Source: Streptomyces angustmyceticus (lineage in GTDB: Bacteria; Actinomycetota; Actinomycetes; Streptomycetales; Streptomycetaceae). From it: a stretch of DNA of 64,000 nucleotides. Positions 17,919 through 26,334 of the stretch are shown piece after piece (position 1 is the stretch's first letter; each line of letters begins with the position of its first letter). The notes beneath the pieces are model-generated. The model was not told the origin of the DNA and made no database searches. It saw nothing but the letters and a program-made list of their open reading frames with translations. Made by a program: the position numbers and the translations under genes. The stretch spans positions 3,348,001-3,412,000 of the forward strand of contig NZ_CP082945.1 in the NCBI RefSeq assembly GCF_019933235.1, given 5' to 3'.

Positions 17919-18020
17919 TGTCCCCGACCACCCGCCGGCGAACGGAGTTGTCCACAGCCCCGGCGCCGATCGTGCGCCTTGTCCACAGCACTCATCGAGG
18001 GGATTGACGCCGCGCGTCGA

Positions 18021-18066
18021 TGAAATTACTTTTCAAGCGTGAGCAGTAGCGTGAAGGAAACTTTCA
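18021..18066 (+). promoter_or_regulatory. Paired operator palindromes at the RpiR-type regulator start
   Basis: TGAAATTACTTTTCA (18021-18035) and TGAAGGAAACTTTCA (18052-18066) are 15-base inverted repeats of the TGAAA/TTTCA type used by RpiR/MurR regulators. Their centres are 31 bases apart, close to three helical turns. The second lies inside the coding region just after the GTG at 18039. Autoregulation of the operon is the natural reading. Confidence 0.7.
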
Positions 18067-18995
18067 AGGACGCAGGGGACGCGCCCGCCGAGACCCGGCC
18101 GGCCCCGGCCCCACCCGCCCCCGCCGCGCTGGCCGCCAAGGTCCGCACCCTCGGCCCGACGATGACCCGCTCCATGCAGCGGGTCGCCGAAACCGTCGCG
18201 GGCGACCCGGCCGGCTGCGCCGCCCTCACCGTCACCGGCCTCGCCGAGCGGACGGGCACCAGCGAAGCCACCGTCGTGCGGACGTCCCGGCTGCTCGGCT
18301 ACCCGGGCTACCGCGACCTGCGGCTCGCCCTCGCCGCGCTCGCCGCGCAGCAGGCGGCGGGAGGCGCGCCCGCGGTGACCGCCGACATAGCGGTCGACGA
18401 CTCCCTCGTCGACGTCGTCGCGAAGCTCGCGCAGGAGGAGCAGCAGTGCCTGGCCGACACCGCCGCGGCACTGGACGTCACACAGCTCGAAGCCGCCGTC
18501 GCCGCGCTCGCCGGTGCCCGCCGCATCGATGTGTACGGCATCGGGGCCTCCAACCTCGTGGGCCAGGACCTCGCCCAGAAGCTGCTGCGCATCGGCCTGA
18601 TCGCGCATGCCCACGCGGACCCGCACCTGGCCGTGACGAACGCGGTGCAGATGCGGACCGGCGACGTCGCCCTCGCGATCACGCACTCCGGGCGGACCAC
18701 CGACGTCATAGAGCCACTGCGGGTGGCCTTCGACCACGGCGCGACGACCATCGCCATCACCGGCCGCCCGGACGGCGAGATCGCCGCGTACGCCGACCAC
18801 ATCCTGACCACGTCCACCGCCCGCGAGAGCGAACTGCGCCCGGCCGCGATGTCGTCCAGGACGAGCCAGCTGCTGGTCGTGGACTGCCTGTTCATAGGGG
18901 TCGCACAGCGTACGTACGAGACCGCGGCCCCCGCGCTCTCCGCGTCCTACGAGGCCCTCGCCCACCGCCACTCGCCCCGCACCAACCAGCGCTGA
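18039..18995 (+). CDS. RpiR-family regulator of MurNAc utilisation
   Basis: 318 residues: an N-terminal HTH_6 domain (about 25-105; LAERTGTSEATVVRTSRLLGYPGYRDLRLAL) and a SIS sugar-phosphate-binding domain (about 125-270; YGIGASNLVGQDLAQKL, ITHSGRTTDVIEPL). It should repress or activate murQ and the PTS gene in response to MurNAc-6-phosphate or a related sugar phosphate. The GTG start lies between two operator palindromes. It is a functional counterpart of E. coli MurR, but orthology is not shown. Low-GC bases around the operator stand out from the coding sequence. Confidence 0.88.
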   Translation: MSSSVKETFKDAGDAPAETRPAPAPPAPAALAAKVRTLGPTMTRSMQRVAETVAGDPAGCAALTVTGLAERTGTSEATVVRTSRLLGYPGYRDLRLALAALAAQQAAGGAPAVTADIAVDDSLVDVVAKLAQEEQQCLADTAAALDVTQLEAAVAALAGARRIDVYGIGASNLVGQDLAQKLLRIGLIAHAHADPHLAVTNAVQMRTGDVALAITHSGRTTDVIEPLRVAFDHGATTIAITGRPDGEIAAYADHILTTSTARESELRPAAMSSRTSQLLVVDCLFIGVAQRTYETAAPALSASYEALAHRHSPRTNQR

Positions 18996-19170
18996 CCGCA
19001 CGCCGCCCAACGGCGCGGCCGTCCGTCCGTCCCGCGACGACGGCACCGCGCCCCCGACACGGCGGCACCCCTCACCACTCACAGCCCGGCGACACCGCAC
19101 CACTCAACGAGGCAGCCCAGGAACCCCGTCCCCCACACACGAGCCCGACCCGGAAAGAGCCGTCATCGCC

Positions 19171-20109
19171 ATGACCTCCCCCGCCGACCACGCCCGTCTG
19201 CGCGCCCAGTTGGACACCCTCACCACCGAGGCGTTCCGGCCCGAGCTCGCGGACATCGACCGCCGCTCCACCCTGGACATCGCCCGCACGATGAACGACG
19301 AGGACGCCACCGTCCCCGCCGCCGTCGCCCGCCGGCTCCCCGAGATCGCCGCCGCCATCGACGCCACCGCCGCGCGCATGGCCCGCGGCGGCCGGCTGGT
19401 CTACGCCGGCGCCGGAACCGCCGGCCGCCTCGGGGTGCTGGACGCCAGCGAATGCCCGCCGACCTTCAACACCGACCCGTCCGAGGTCGTCGGGCTGATC
19501 GCGGGAGGCCCCGCCGCGATGGTCTCCGCCGTCGAGGGCGCCGAGGACAGCGCGAAGCTCGCCGTCGAGGACCTGACCGGGATCGGCCTGACCGAAGCCG
19601 ACACGGTCGTCGGCATCTCCGCCTCCGGCCGCACGCCGTACGCGATCGGGGCCGTCGAGTACGCCCGGGGCCTGGGCGCCCTGACCATCGGCCTGTCCTG
19701 CAACGCCGATTCGGCACTGGCCGCGGCCGCCGAGCACGGCATCGAGATCGTGGTCGGCCCGGAGCTGCTGACCGGCTCCACCCGGCTCAAGGCGGGCACC
19801 GCCCAGAAGCTGGTGCTCAACATGCTCTCGACCCTCACCATGATCCGCCTGGGCAAGACCTACGGGAATCTGATGGTCGACGTCCGCGCCTCCAACGAGA
19901 AGCTGCGGGCCCGTTCGCGCCGTATCGTCGCGCTCGCCACCGGCGCCGGCGACCCGGAGATCGAGACGGCGCTGCGCCGCACGGACGGCGAGGTGAAGAA
20001 CGCCATCCTCACCCTCCTCGGCGACGTGGACGGCCCCACCGCCGCCCGCCTCCTGGAGGCCGCCGACGGCCATCTGCGCGAGGCCCTCCAGGCCGCCATG
20101 TCCGGCTGA
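19171..20109 (+). CDS. murQ: N-acetylmuramic acid 6-phosphate etherase
   Basis: MurQ cleaves the lactyl ether of MurNAc-6-phosphate, giving GlcNAc-6-phosphate and lactate in the cytoplasm. The 312-residue protein has the SIS-domain signature AGAGTAGRLGVLDASECPPTF (about 79-99, with Glu94 at the catalytic position), GISASGRTPYAIGA, and the C-terminal helical domain. It lies 175 bases after the regulator and 103 bases before the EIIBC gene, forming a MurNAc operon. The GlcNAc-6-P product would feed nagA at 38.8 kb. ATG start after GGAAAGAG. Confidence 0.96.
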   Translation: MTSPADHARLRAQLDTLTTEAFRPELADIDRRSTLDIARTMNDEDATVPAAVARRLPEIAAAIDATAARMARGGRLVYAGAGTAGRLGVLDASECPPTFNTDPSEVVGLIAGGPAAMVSAVEGAEDSAKLAVEDLTGIGLTEADTVVGISASGRTPYAIGAVEYARGLGALTIGLSCNADSALAAAAEHGIEIVVGPELLTGSTRLKAGTAQKLVLNMLSTLTMIRLGKTYGNLMVDVRASNEKLRARSRRIVALATGAGDPEIETALRRTDGEVKNAILTLLGDVDGPTAARLLEAADGHLREALQAAMSG

Positions 20110-20168
20110 GACCCTCCGAGACCCGCTGAGCCCCACCGAGATTCGCCGAGACCCGCCGAGACCCGCTG
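20107..20168. repeat. Short degenerate repeat in the murQ-EIIBC gap
   Basis: About six copies of a 10-12 base unit near CCGAGACCCGC fill the first 60 bases after the murQ stop. Unit length and sequence drift. Possible attenuator or simple slippage product; no function is evident. Confidence 0.7.
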
Positions 20169-20212
20169 AAAGTCCCCTGCTCCTGGTTCGTCCCCACAGC
20201 AAGGCACCGCAT

Positions 20213-21949
20213 ATGTCCGATGACAAGAACCGCGCCACCGCCGCCGCGATCCTCCCCCTCCTCGGCGGCGCCGAGAACGTCACCTCCATCGCCCACTGCA
20301 TGACCCGGCTCCGGCTCGGCGTCCGGGACCGCTCCCTGGTCCAGGACGAGGCCCTCAAGGCCCTCCCGGCCGTCCTGGGCGTGGTCGAGGACGACACGTA
20401 CCAGATCGTGCTGGGCCCGGGGACGGTCGCCCGGGTCACCCCCGAGTTCGAGCGCCTGGTCGAGCAGCCCCGCACCCCGGAACCCCAGCCCCTCGCCCCG
20501 GACCCGCGGTCCCCCGCCCCGACCGCCGGCGGCCCCCAGGCCCCGGCCCCCACCACCGCTCCGGCTCAGGACGCCCCACCGGAGACCGCCACCCCCGCGC
20601 CCGCACCCACCCCGGCACCCGCCCCGGCTTCCCCCTCCACCGCCGAGGAACTGGCCGCTCAAGGTGCCGCCCTCAAGGCCCGGCAGAAGGCCAGGAACGC
20701 CACCCCGGTGAAGCAGTTCCTCCGCCGGATCGCCCAGATCTTCGTCCCGCTGATCCCGGCCCTGATCGGCTGCGGCATCATCGCCGGCATCAACGGCCTG
20801 CTGGCCAACCTCGGCTGGCTGCCCTCCGTCGTCCCGGCACTGGCGGCCCTCGCCTCCGGCTTCATGTCCCTGATCGCCGTCTTCGTCGGCTACCACACCG
20901 CCAAGGAATTCGGCGGCACACCGATCCTGGGCGGCGCGGTCGCCGCGGTCATCGTGTTCCCCGGCGTCACCCACGTCACCGCCTTCGGCCAGAAGCTCGC
21001 GCCGGGCCAGGGCGGCGTCCTCGGCGCACTGGCCGCGGCCCTGCTCGCGGTCCGGGTGGAGAAGTGGTGCCGCCACGGAGTCTTCCCCGGCCGGGGCGGA
21101 AAGCGAGCCCGGGTCAGGGTCCCCGAGGCGCTCGACGTCCTCGTCACCCCGACCCTGACCGTCCTGGTCACGGGCCTGGTCACACTCTTCGGCCTGATGT
21201 TCGTCGCGGGCGAGGTCGCCACCGCCATCGGCACCTCCGCCACCTGGCTGCTGGCCCACGGCGGAGCCCTCGCCGGCCTCGTCCTGGGCGGCCTCTTCCT
21301 CCCCCTCGTGATGCTGGGCCTCCATCAGGCCCTGATCCCGATCCACACCACCCTCATCGAGCAGCAGGGCTACACCGTCCTGCTCCCGATCCTCGCCATG
21401 GCGGGAGCGGGCCAGGTCGGCGCCGCCCTCGCCGTCTACCTGCGGCTGCCCCGCAACCGCTCGATCCGTAGGACCATCAAGTCGGCCCTCCCGGCGGGCT
21501 TCCTGGGCGTCGGCGAACCCCTGATCTACGGCGTCTCACTCCCGCTGGGCCGCCCCTTCATCACCGCCTGCATCGGCGGAGCCTTCGGCGGCGGCTTCGT
21601 CGGCTTCTTCAACCAACTCGGCGACGCCGTCGGCTCCACCGCCATCGGCCCCTCGGGCTGGGCCCTGTTCCCCCTGGTCAAGGGCAACCAGGACATCGCC
21701 ACCACCCTCGTCGTCTACGCCCTGGGCCTGGCCGTCGGCTACCTCACCGGCTTCCTCGCCACCTACTTCTTCGGCTTCGGCGCCCAACTGCTGACGGAAC
21801 TGAACGCCGACCCGGACGCCACCGCCCCCGGCCGCGCACAGCCCGACGCACCCCCCGCCCCCGACACCGCCGCTCCCCACCACGCACGGACCGCCCCCGG
21901 CACACCGGCCGCCGCCCCTGGCGCACCAGCCGGCCTCGGAACAAGCTGA
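20213..21949 (+). CDS. PTS EIIBC transporter for MurNAc/GlcNAc-type sugar
   Basis: 578 residues: EIIB domain (about 1-85) with phosphoryl-accepting Cys29 in AHCMTRLRL, a long Pro/Ala-rich linker (about 86-150), then a membrane EIIC domain with about ten helices. FVGYHTAKEFGGTPILGG and GEPLIYGVSLPLGRPF are EIIC landmarks. It imports and phosphorylates a sugar using phosphate from a separate EIIA, absent here. Context beside murQ argues for MurNAc (MurP-like). The last 50 residues are again Pro/Ala-rich. ATG start. Confidence 0.9.
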   Translation: MSDDKNRATAAAILPLLGGAENVTSIAHCMTRLRLGVRDRSLVQDEALKALPAVLGVVEDDTYQIVLGPGTVARVTPEFERLVEQPRTPEPQPLAPDPRSPAPTAGGPQAPAPTTAPAQDAPPETATPAPAPTPAPAPASPSTAEELAAQGAALKARQKARNATPVKQFLRRIAQIFVPLIPALIGCGIIAGINGLLANLGWLPSVVPALAALASGFMSLIAVFVGYHTAKEFGGTPILGGAVAAVIVFPGVTHVTAFGQKLAPGQGGVLGALAAALLAVRVEKWCRHGVFPGRGGKRARVRVPEALDVLVTPTLTVLVTGLVTLFGLMFVAGEVATAIGTSATWLLAHGGALAGLVLGGLFLPLVMLGLHQALIPIHTTLIEQQGYTVLLPILAMAGAGQVGAALAVYLRLPRNRSIRRTIKSALPAGFLGVGEPLIYGVSLPLGRPFITACIGGAFGGGFVGFFNQLGDAVGSTAIGPSGWALFPLVKGNQDIATTLVVYALGLAVGYLTGFLATYFFGFGAQLLTELNADPDATAPGRAQPDAPPAPDTAAPHHARTAPGTPAAAPGAPAGLGTS

Positions 21950-22032
21950 ACACCCGACACCCGACACCCAGTAGCCGTCACCCGCCACCCGGCACCAGGT
22001 TCGTCCAGGCAGGAACCCCGGGTGACAGCCCC

Positions 22033-22242
22033 TCAGGGAATCCGGCTCTCCCAGTTCCGTTCCCTGAGGCGGGCCACCAGTACGGCGGACGGCGGGGCGG
22101 CACGCAGTAAGTACGGCGGGCAGGCCCACACCGGGCCGCCGCCGGGTTCCCTGAGCCGCACCAACGGCCCCTGATGGGCCACGACCCGGCCGACGCGCCC
22201 GTCCCGCCCGTCCACCGCATAGCTGCCCGGTGACGGCATCAC
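22033..22242 (-). CDS. Small hypothetical protein B, copy 1
   Basis: A 69-residue protein, MMPSPGSYAVDGRDGRVG then LVRLREPGGG and a C-terminal WESRIP. Its paralogue at 22908-23141 differs mainly by an internal insertion. GTG at 22242 or ATG at 22239 overlaps the stop of gene A copy 1, so the two are translationally coupled. No known domain. Such genes recur next to Scr1/DUF397 pairs in Streptomyces, by my recollection, without a described role. Confidence 0.7.
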   Translation of the reverse strand: MMPSPGSYAVDGRDGRVGRVVAHQGPLVRLREPGGGPVWACPPYLLRAAPPSAVLVARLRERNWESRIP

Positions 22243-22490
22243 GGCCGGCCCTCCTTCGGGCCGTGCCCGGGGGCGGCGGTCTTGGCGTAGTCCACCAGGA
22301 CGTCGGTCAGCCGCTGCGCGGTGTCCAGATTGCAGCGCCCCAGCTCGACCAGGGGCGCCATTACGCTGCTCGCGCAGGACACCGGGTCGACGCAGAGGGA
22401 GGGCAGGGTGATCCCGACTTCCTGGAGCGCGGCGTGCAGTTCCGCCATGACGCCCTCGGCCTGCCGTACCCGATCACGCGCCGTCAACAT
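22239..22490 (-). CDS. Small hypothetical protein A, copy 1
   Basis: An 83-residue, mostly helical soluble protein: MLTARDRVRQAEGVMAEL, then GITLPSLCVDPVSCAS and PLVELGRCNLDTAQRL. It is the same length as its paralogue at 23138-23389 and aligns without gaps, clearly a duplication. ATG is preceded by GAGGAG. It runs divergently from the XRE remnant and is the first gene of a two-gene unit with protein B. Function unknown. Confidence 0.78.
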   Translation of the reverse strand: MLTARDRVRQAEGVMAELHAALQEVGITLPSLCVDPVSCASSVMAPLVELGRCNLDTAQRLTDVLVDYAKTAAPGHGPKEGRP

Positions 22491-22907
22491 TTCTCCTCAA
22501 CACCTTCCACGCTGGGTGCCCCCGTCGTGCACACAGCGTGGCTGTTACCGGCTCAGCCTGCAGAGAGACGCATATCCAACAACCGATCGTGTGTAACAGG
22601 GAGTTGCCAAAACACCCACGCCCCGGCTTCTCACCCCCGCCCTCGTCACCCCGCGCCATGCTCGGGGCCGGGCTATCGCACCGGCGCACAGCCACCCGTG
22701 GCCGGCGACCCACGCCGCTCCCCCGAGCCGTCCACCCCGTTCCCACCCGTGTTCAGCACTTACGCAACCCGGCACCCCTCGCACGCCGCCCACGCCCCCG
22801 CCCGCACTCAACCAGCGGCCCGAGTCCCGGCATGCCCGCACGCCCCCACACCGGCAGCCGACCGTACTGCCGTCAGCCGTACATCCGCACGGGTGGCGGC
22901 CCACCCC
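22491..22907. other. Duplicated divergent promoter region and eroded sequence
   Basis: This stretch repeats the region between gene A copy 2 and the XRE gene. A 32-base block (22576-22607) is identical to 23474-23505, and similarity resumes around the XRE start codon. After about 22700 similarity to an XRE gene stops and the rest, to 22907, shows no gene that I can support. Confidence 0.75.
22604..22702 (+). pseudogene. Remnant of the 5' end of an XRE regulator gene
   Basis: From a TTG at 22604 the frame reads ...PPPSSPRAMLGAGLSHRR, matching the start of the XRE gene at 23555 (PRAMLGAELRHKR). The match then dissolves into Pro/Arg-rich noise with no helix-turn-helix. It marks the far edge of the duplication. 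Confidence 0.65.
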
Positions 22908-23141
22908 TCACGGCATCCGGCTCTGCCAGTTCAGCTCCCTGACGCGGGCCGCCAATACGGCGGACGGCGGGGCGGCGCACAGCGCGTGTGCCGGGCAGTC
23001 CCACGGCATCCCACCCCCGGGAGGCCGGAGCCGCACCAACGCCCCCTCGTTGCCGACGACGCTTCCGACGGCCACGCCGACGACCAGCCCGACGCGGCCG
23101 TCCCGCCCGTCCACCGCAAAGCTTCCGGGCGTCGGCATCAC
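22908..23141 (-). CDS. Small hypothetical protein B, copy 2
   Basis: 77 residues, paralogue of the product of 22033-22242. Shared start MMP(S/T)PGS(Y/F)AVDGRDGRVG and end (WxSRMP/RIP), with an extra VGVAVGSVVG segment in this copy. GTG start overlaps the stop of gene A copy 2. No domain known. The conserved pairing with A in both copies suggests the two products act together. Confidence 0.7.
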   Translation of the reverse strand: MMPTPGSFAVDGRDGRVGLVVGVAVGSVVGNEGALVRLRPPGGGMPWDCPAHALCAAPPSAVLAARVRELNWQSRMP

Positions 23142-23389
23142 GGCCGTGGCCCCTCCTCGCCGTGTCCCGGCACCGCGACCCGGGCGTAGTCCGCCAGTAC
23201 GCCGGCGAGCCGCCGCGCCGTGTCCAGATTGCAGCGCCCCAGCTCGACCAGCGGCGCCATATGGGCGCTCGCGCAGGACACCGGGTCGACACCGAGGGAG
23301 GGCAGGGTGATCCCCACCGCCCGGAGTGCGGTCCGAAGTTCCGCCATGACGCCCTCCGCCTGCCGCACCCGCTCACGCGCCGTCAGCAT
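23138..23389 (-). CDS. Small hypothetical protein A, copy 2
   Basis: 83 residues, gap-free paralogue of the product of 22239-22490: MLTARERVRQAEGVMAEL, GITLPSLGVDPVSCASAHM, PLVELGRCNLDTARRL. The two cysteines in DPVSCAS and GRCNLD are conserved in both copies. Ribosome site is GGGGCGA, weaker than in copy 1. Divergent from the XRE gene. Function unknown. Confidence 0.75.
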   Translation of the reverse strand: MLTARERVRQAEGVMAELRTALRAVGITLPSLGVDPVSCASAHMAPLVELGRCNLDTARRLAGVLADYARVAVPGHGEEGPRP

Positions 23390-23554
23390 TCGCCCCATCA
23401 CCTTCCACACTGAGTGTTGCCATTGCGCACACAGCGTGGCCACTACGGGTCTAGCCTGCATAGAGGCGCAGACCCAACAACCGATCGTGTGTAACAGGGA
23501 GTTGCTGCGATACCCGGACCCAAACCCCTCGACCCGTCCTCGTCACCCCGCGCC

Positions 23555-24350
23555 ATGCTCGGCGCGGAGTTACGCCACAAGCGCGACGAGGCGGGCCTCA
23601 CCCAGGAAGAACTCGGCAGCCCCCTCTTCGTCAGCGGGTCGTTCATCGGCCAGCTGGAGGCGGGAACGCGGCGGATGCAGATGGAGTACGCCGTGAAGAT
23701 CGACGAGATCCTCGGGACGGACGGCTACTTCACCCGTAACTGCGAGGCCGCGACGAAGTCCAAATACCCGGATCACTTCGCGGAGGCGGCGGAGGCGGAA
23801 GCCATCGCCACCACCATCAAGGAGTACGCGCCGCAACTGATTCCGGGGCTGTTGCAGACGAAGGCGTACGCGTGGGGCGGTTTGCCGCGCCTACCAGCCG
23901 ACGGCGCCGGAAGACGTGATCGAGGAGACGGTCACGGCACGACTCGAACGCGCGCACCTTCTCGACCATCCAACAACCCCGTTGTTGTGGGTGGTGCTGG
24001 ACGAGGCCGTGTTGCGCCGCAAGACCGGCGGCCCGGTGGTGATGGCGGAGGCGTTGTGGCACATGGCGGAGTTGATCCGGAAGCATCGGGTCATCGTGCA
24101 GGTGTTGCCGTTCAGCGCAGGGGGCCATGCGGCCATGATCAGCGCGCTCAAGTTGATGGCGTTCACCGACGCTCCTTCGCTCGCGTACATCGAAGGTCCA
24201 GAAATGGGGTTGCTTGAGGACGGTCCGGCGATCGTCGCCCGCCACGCACTGGCCTACGATTTGGTAGGGGCCAGCGCACTGTCACCCCAAGATTCCCTGG
24301 CCCTGATCGAATCAGTGGCGGAGGATTACGCGCATGAAGATCAGCCCTGA
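23555..24350 (+). pseudogene. XRE/Scr1-type regulator (DUF5753), frameshifted
   Basis: An HTH-XRE domain (LGAELRHKRDEAGLTQEELG...) leads into a DUF5753 ligand-like domain, the regulator half of Scr1/DUF397 pairs. The first frame is good to about residue 107 (LLQTKAYAW), then fails. Dropping one G from the run at 23874-23877 restores AVCRAYQPTAPEDVIEETVTARLERAH and runs to the stop at 24350. No good ribosome site precedes ATG 23555, and the upstream frame has a stop, so the start may also be damaged. Sequencing error is the alternative. Confidence 0.8.
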
Positions 24351-24660
24351 GTACGACCTGAGCACCGCCACCTGGCACAAGTCCAGCTACAGCGGCGGCG
24401 ACGGTGGCAACTGCCTCGAAATCGCCACCTGGCACAAGTCCAGCTACAGCGGCGGCGAAGGTGGCAACTGCCTAGAGGTCGCCACCTGGCGCAAGTCCAC
24501 CCACAGCGGCGGCGAAGGCGGCGACTGCCTGGAGGTCTCCGACGACCACCCCGGCATCGTGCCCGTCCGTGACTCCAAGGACCCGGACGGTCCGGCGCTC
24601 GCGTTCCGGGCACCGGCGTGGGAAGCGTTCATCGAGGGCATCAAGTCCAGCTCCCTCTAG
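24334..24660 (+). CDS. DUF397 protein with triplicated core motif
   Basis: A 108-residue DUF397 protein, the small partner of XRE/Scr1 regulators. Family members normally carry one TWxKSSYSGGxGGxCLEVA segment followed by VRDSKDPDGPALAF and an Ala-Trp-xx-Phe end. Here the segment occurs three times in a row (residues 12-68), followed by a normal C-terminal half. The ATG overlaps the end of the broken regulator gene by 17 bases. Some relatives act in toxin-antitoxin-like or developmental circuits; the role here is unknown. Confidence 0.9.
   Translation: MKISPEYDLSTATWHKSSYSGGDGGNCLEIATWHKSSYSGGEGGNCLEVATWRKSTHSGGEGGDCLEVSDDHPGIVPVRDSKDPDGPALAFRAPAWEAFIEGIKSSSL
24367..24537 (+). repeat. 57-bp in-frame tandem triplication inside the DUF397 gene
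   Basis: Three copies at 24367-24423, 24424-24480 and 24481-24537, each 19 codons starting GCCACCTGG. Copies 1 and 2 are nearly identical; copy 3 has diverged more (HKSSYS to RKSTHS). Confidence 0.95.
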
Positions 24661-24809
24661 GGCGCGCGACGCCCGCTCGGGGCCCGGGGCTCAAGCCGCG
24701 GACCCCGAGCCCTCTTTCCAAGGAACGGGTGGACGGAAGTAACCCACCCACCCTCCCCCGAGCCGCCAACTCCCGCACGCACCAGCGCGGATGACATTCC
24801 GTGACCGGC

Positions 24810-24839
24810 TTGCGACATCACGTCGCCCCGGTCTAGCGT
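24810..24839 (+). promoter_or_regulatory. Housekeeping-type promoter of the HTH gene
   Basis: TTGCGA (24810-24815), 18 bases, TAGCGT (24834-24839). It lies about 80 bases before the GTG at 24917. The 256-base gap contains no gene. Confidence 0.6.
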
Positions 24840-24916
24840 GCCCAGCAACAAACAACCCCGGCAGGTGCTACCAACACCGACCGGGGTCTGACCATCAAGA
24901 TCGAAAAGGCGATCTC

Positions 24917-25966
24917 GTGGCTTCCGAAGACTCTAACGCTGCCCCGTGCGCGTCCGCACGCCCCCACCGCGACCACCCCTCCGCCCGCCCCGGCTACGGC
25001 AAGCGCGCAGCGCCCGCACAACGCCCCTCCCGGCCCGGCGACTTCGCGCACCTCCCCCGTCGTGAGGCGTCCATCGCCGCCTACCTCGACCGGCTGCCCG
25101 AGGGTGCCGACATCTCCGTGAAGACGCTGGCCAAGGTGTTGCCGGACTACGGGCAGTGCGCCCTGCGGACCGCGCTCCGCCGTCTCTCGGAGGCCGGTCA
25201 TCTGCGGCGGGTCACCGAGACACACACGAGTGACGGCGGCAGTCCGCTCTGGGTGACGCGTACGTACTTCTCGCGCACGCCACGGGACGACGCCTGGTGG
25301 ATGGCCTTATGCGCCGGGAACGTTCCGTCGACCGACGAGGACGGTGCCGCCCCGCACCGGCCACCCGCCTCCGTCCCGCACCCGCCATCCGCCTCCGCCC
25401 CACCTCCCACCGCCGGTCCACCGCGCCCGGAGGGCCCACACACCCACGACCGCACCCACGACCGCGCCCGCCGACCGCGATCCCCCGGCTACGCCGCCCT
25501 CGCCGCTCTCGGCCGTGCCGAACCCCGTATGACGCTGTCCGCCGACGACTGCGCGTCCCTCGAAGCGTTCGCGGAGGAATGGCTGGCGCGCGGCGCGACC
25601 CGCGACCAGCCCCTGTCCGCCCTGACCCCCGGGCTGCCGCCGCACATCCACCACCCGGGCCGGCTCGCCCGCTCCCGGCTGCTCGCCAAAATGCCGCCCG
25701 AGACCGCTGAGCCGGGCCGGGCCCGTGAGCCGTCTTCCGGGCCCCTGAGGATCATGGAGTGCACCGTCTGCCGTACCCCGGGGCGGCCCGCCGCGCTCCC
25801 CGGGGGCATCTGCGGCCCGTGCCGGGGCGAGGCTCCACCGGACGACCGGCGGCGTCGCGCGGGGGAGGCGACGGCCGCACAGGTCCGCGCCCGTGTGGAG
25901 GGTCTGCGCGCGGTCGCACGGCCACCGGCATCCAGCGGCGGCAAGCCCGCCACCGGCCGACCGTGA
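24917..25966 (+). CDS. Winged-helix DNA-binding protein with C-terminal CxxC pairs
   Basis: A 349-residue protein. Residues about 45-120 form a winged helix-turn-helix (REASIAAYLDRLPEGADISVKTLAKVLPDYGQCALRTALRRLSEAGHLRR). A Pro-rich linker (about 140-190) follows, then a helical section and CTVC...CGPC near 280-305, which could bind zinc. Similar proteins are common singletons in Streptomyces, often loosely annotated MarR or helix-turn-helix. Start is GTG 24917 with AAAAGG upstream. Targets unknown. Confidence 0.72.
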   Translation: MASEDSNAAPCASARPHRDHPSARPGYGKRAAPAQRPSRPGDFAHLPRREASIAAYLDRLPEGADISVKTLAKVLPDYGQCALRTALRRLSEAGHLRRVTETHTSDGGSPLWVTRTYFSRTPRDDAWWMALCAGNVPSTDEDGAAPHRPPASVPHPPSASAPPPTAGPPRPEGPHTHDRTHDRARRPRSPGYAALAALGRAEPRMTLSADDCASLEAFAEEWLARGATRDQPLSALTPGLPPHIHHPGRLARSRLLAKMPPETAEPGRAREPSSGPLRIMECTVCRTPGRPAALPGGICGPCRGEAPPDDRRRRAGEATAAQVRARVEGLRAVARPPASSGGKPATGRP

Positions 25967-26017
25967 TCCCGCCGCACCGGGGCGCGGCTGTCAGTGGCGG
26001 TCGGTAGGGTCGGCGCC

Positions 26018-26314
26018 ATGCTGATCCGATTACGGCGCCCCTGGCGCGCCAGGCTGATCGTGGCCCTCGCGGTTCTCGTACTGGCCGCCGGCGGGGTGGC
26101 ACTGATCCTGTGGGGCGAGACGCCGCCCCCGTTCCCGCCGCTGCCCGCGCTGCACGGCTCCGGGCCGCACGGCAATGTCCTGACCCAGGTCGTCTTCGAA
26201 AGCACCCTCGACCGCGACGCCCCGCCCGCACCGGCCACCCTCTGCGGCGCGGCAGCGCTGTCCGTGGCGGGGGCCCTGAGCCTCGCGGGCTGCCTCATCG
26301 TCCGCCGTCGATAG
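26018..26314 (+). CDS. Small two-helix membrane protein, unknown function
   Basis: 98 residues with an N-terminal helix (about 12-34) after an Arg-rich start and a C-terminal helix (about 72-94) ending in RRR, so both ends are probably cytoplasmic. Between them is a Pro-rich extracytoplasmic loop. No family recognised. TAGGGT sits seven bases before the ATG, suggesting a leaderless transcript. Convergent with groEL. Confidence 0.62.
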   Translation: MLIRLRRPWRARLIVALAVLVLAAGGVALILWGETPPPFPPLPALHGSGPHGNVLTQVVFESTLDRDAPPAPATLCGAAALSVAGALSLAGCLIVRRR

Positions 26315-26334
26315 AGACCCCCGAAAACGCCGCC

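Larger units (their letters stand above)
22033..23575. repeat. Tandem duplication: B-A-promoter-XRE start
   Basis: The unit gene B, gene A, divergent promoter, XRE 5' end occurs twice: about 22033-22680 and 22908-23575. Copy 1 has lost the XRE gene body; copy 2 retains it in damaged form. The identical 32-base core (22576-22607, 23474-23505) contains GATCGTGTGTAACAGGGAG and is the best-conserved noncoding part. Confidence 0.85.
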
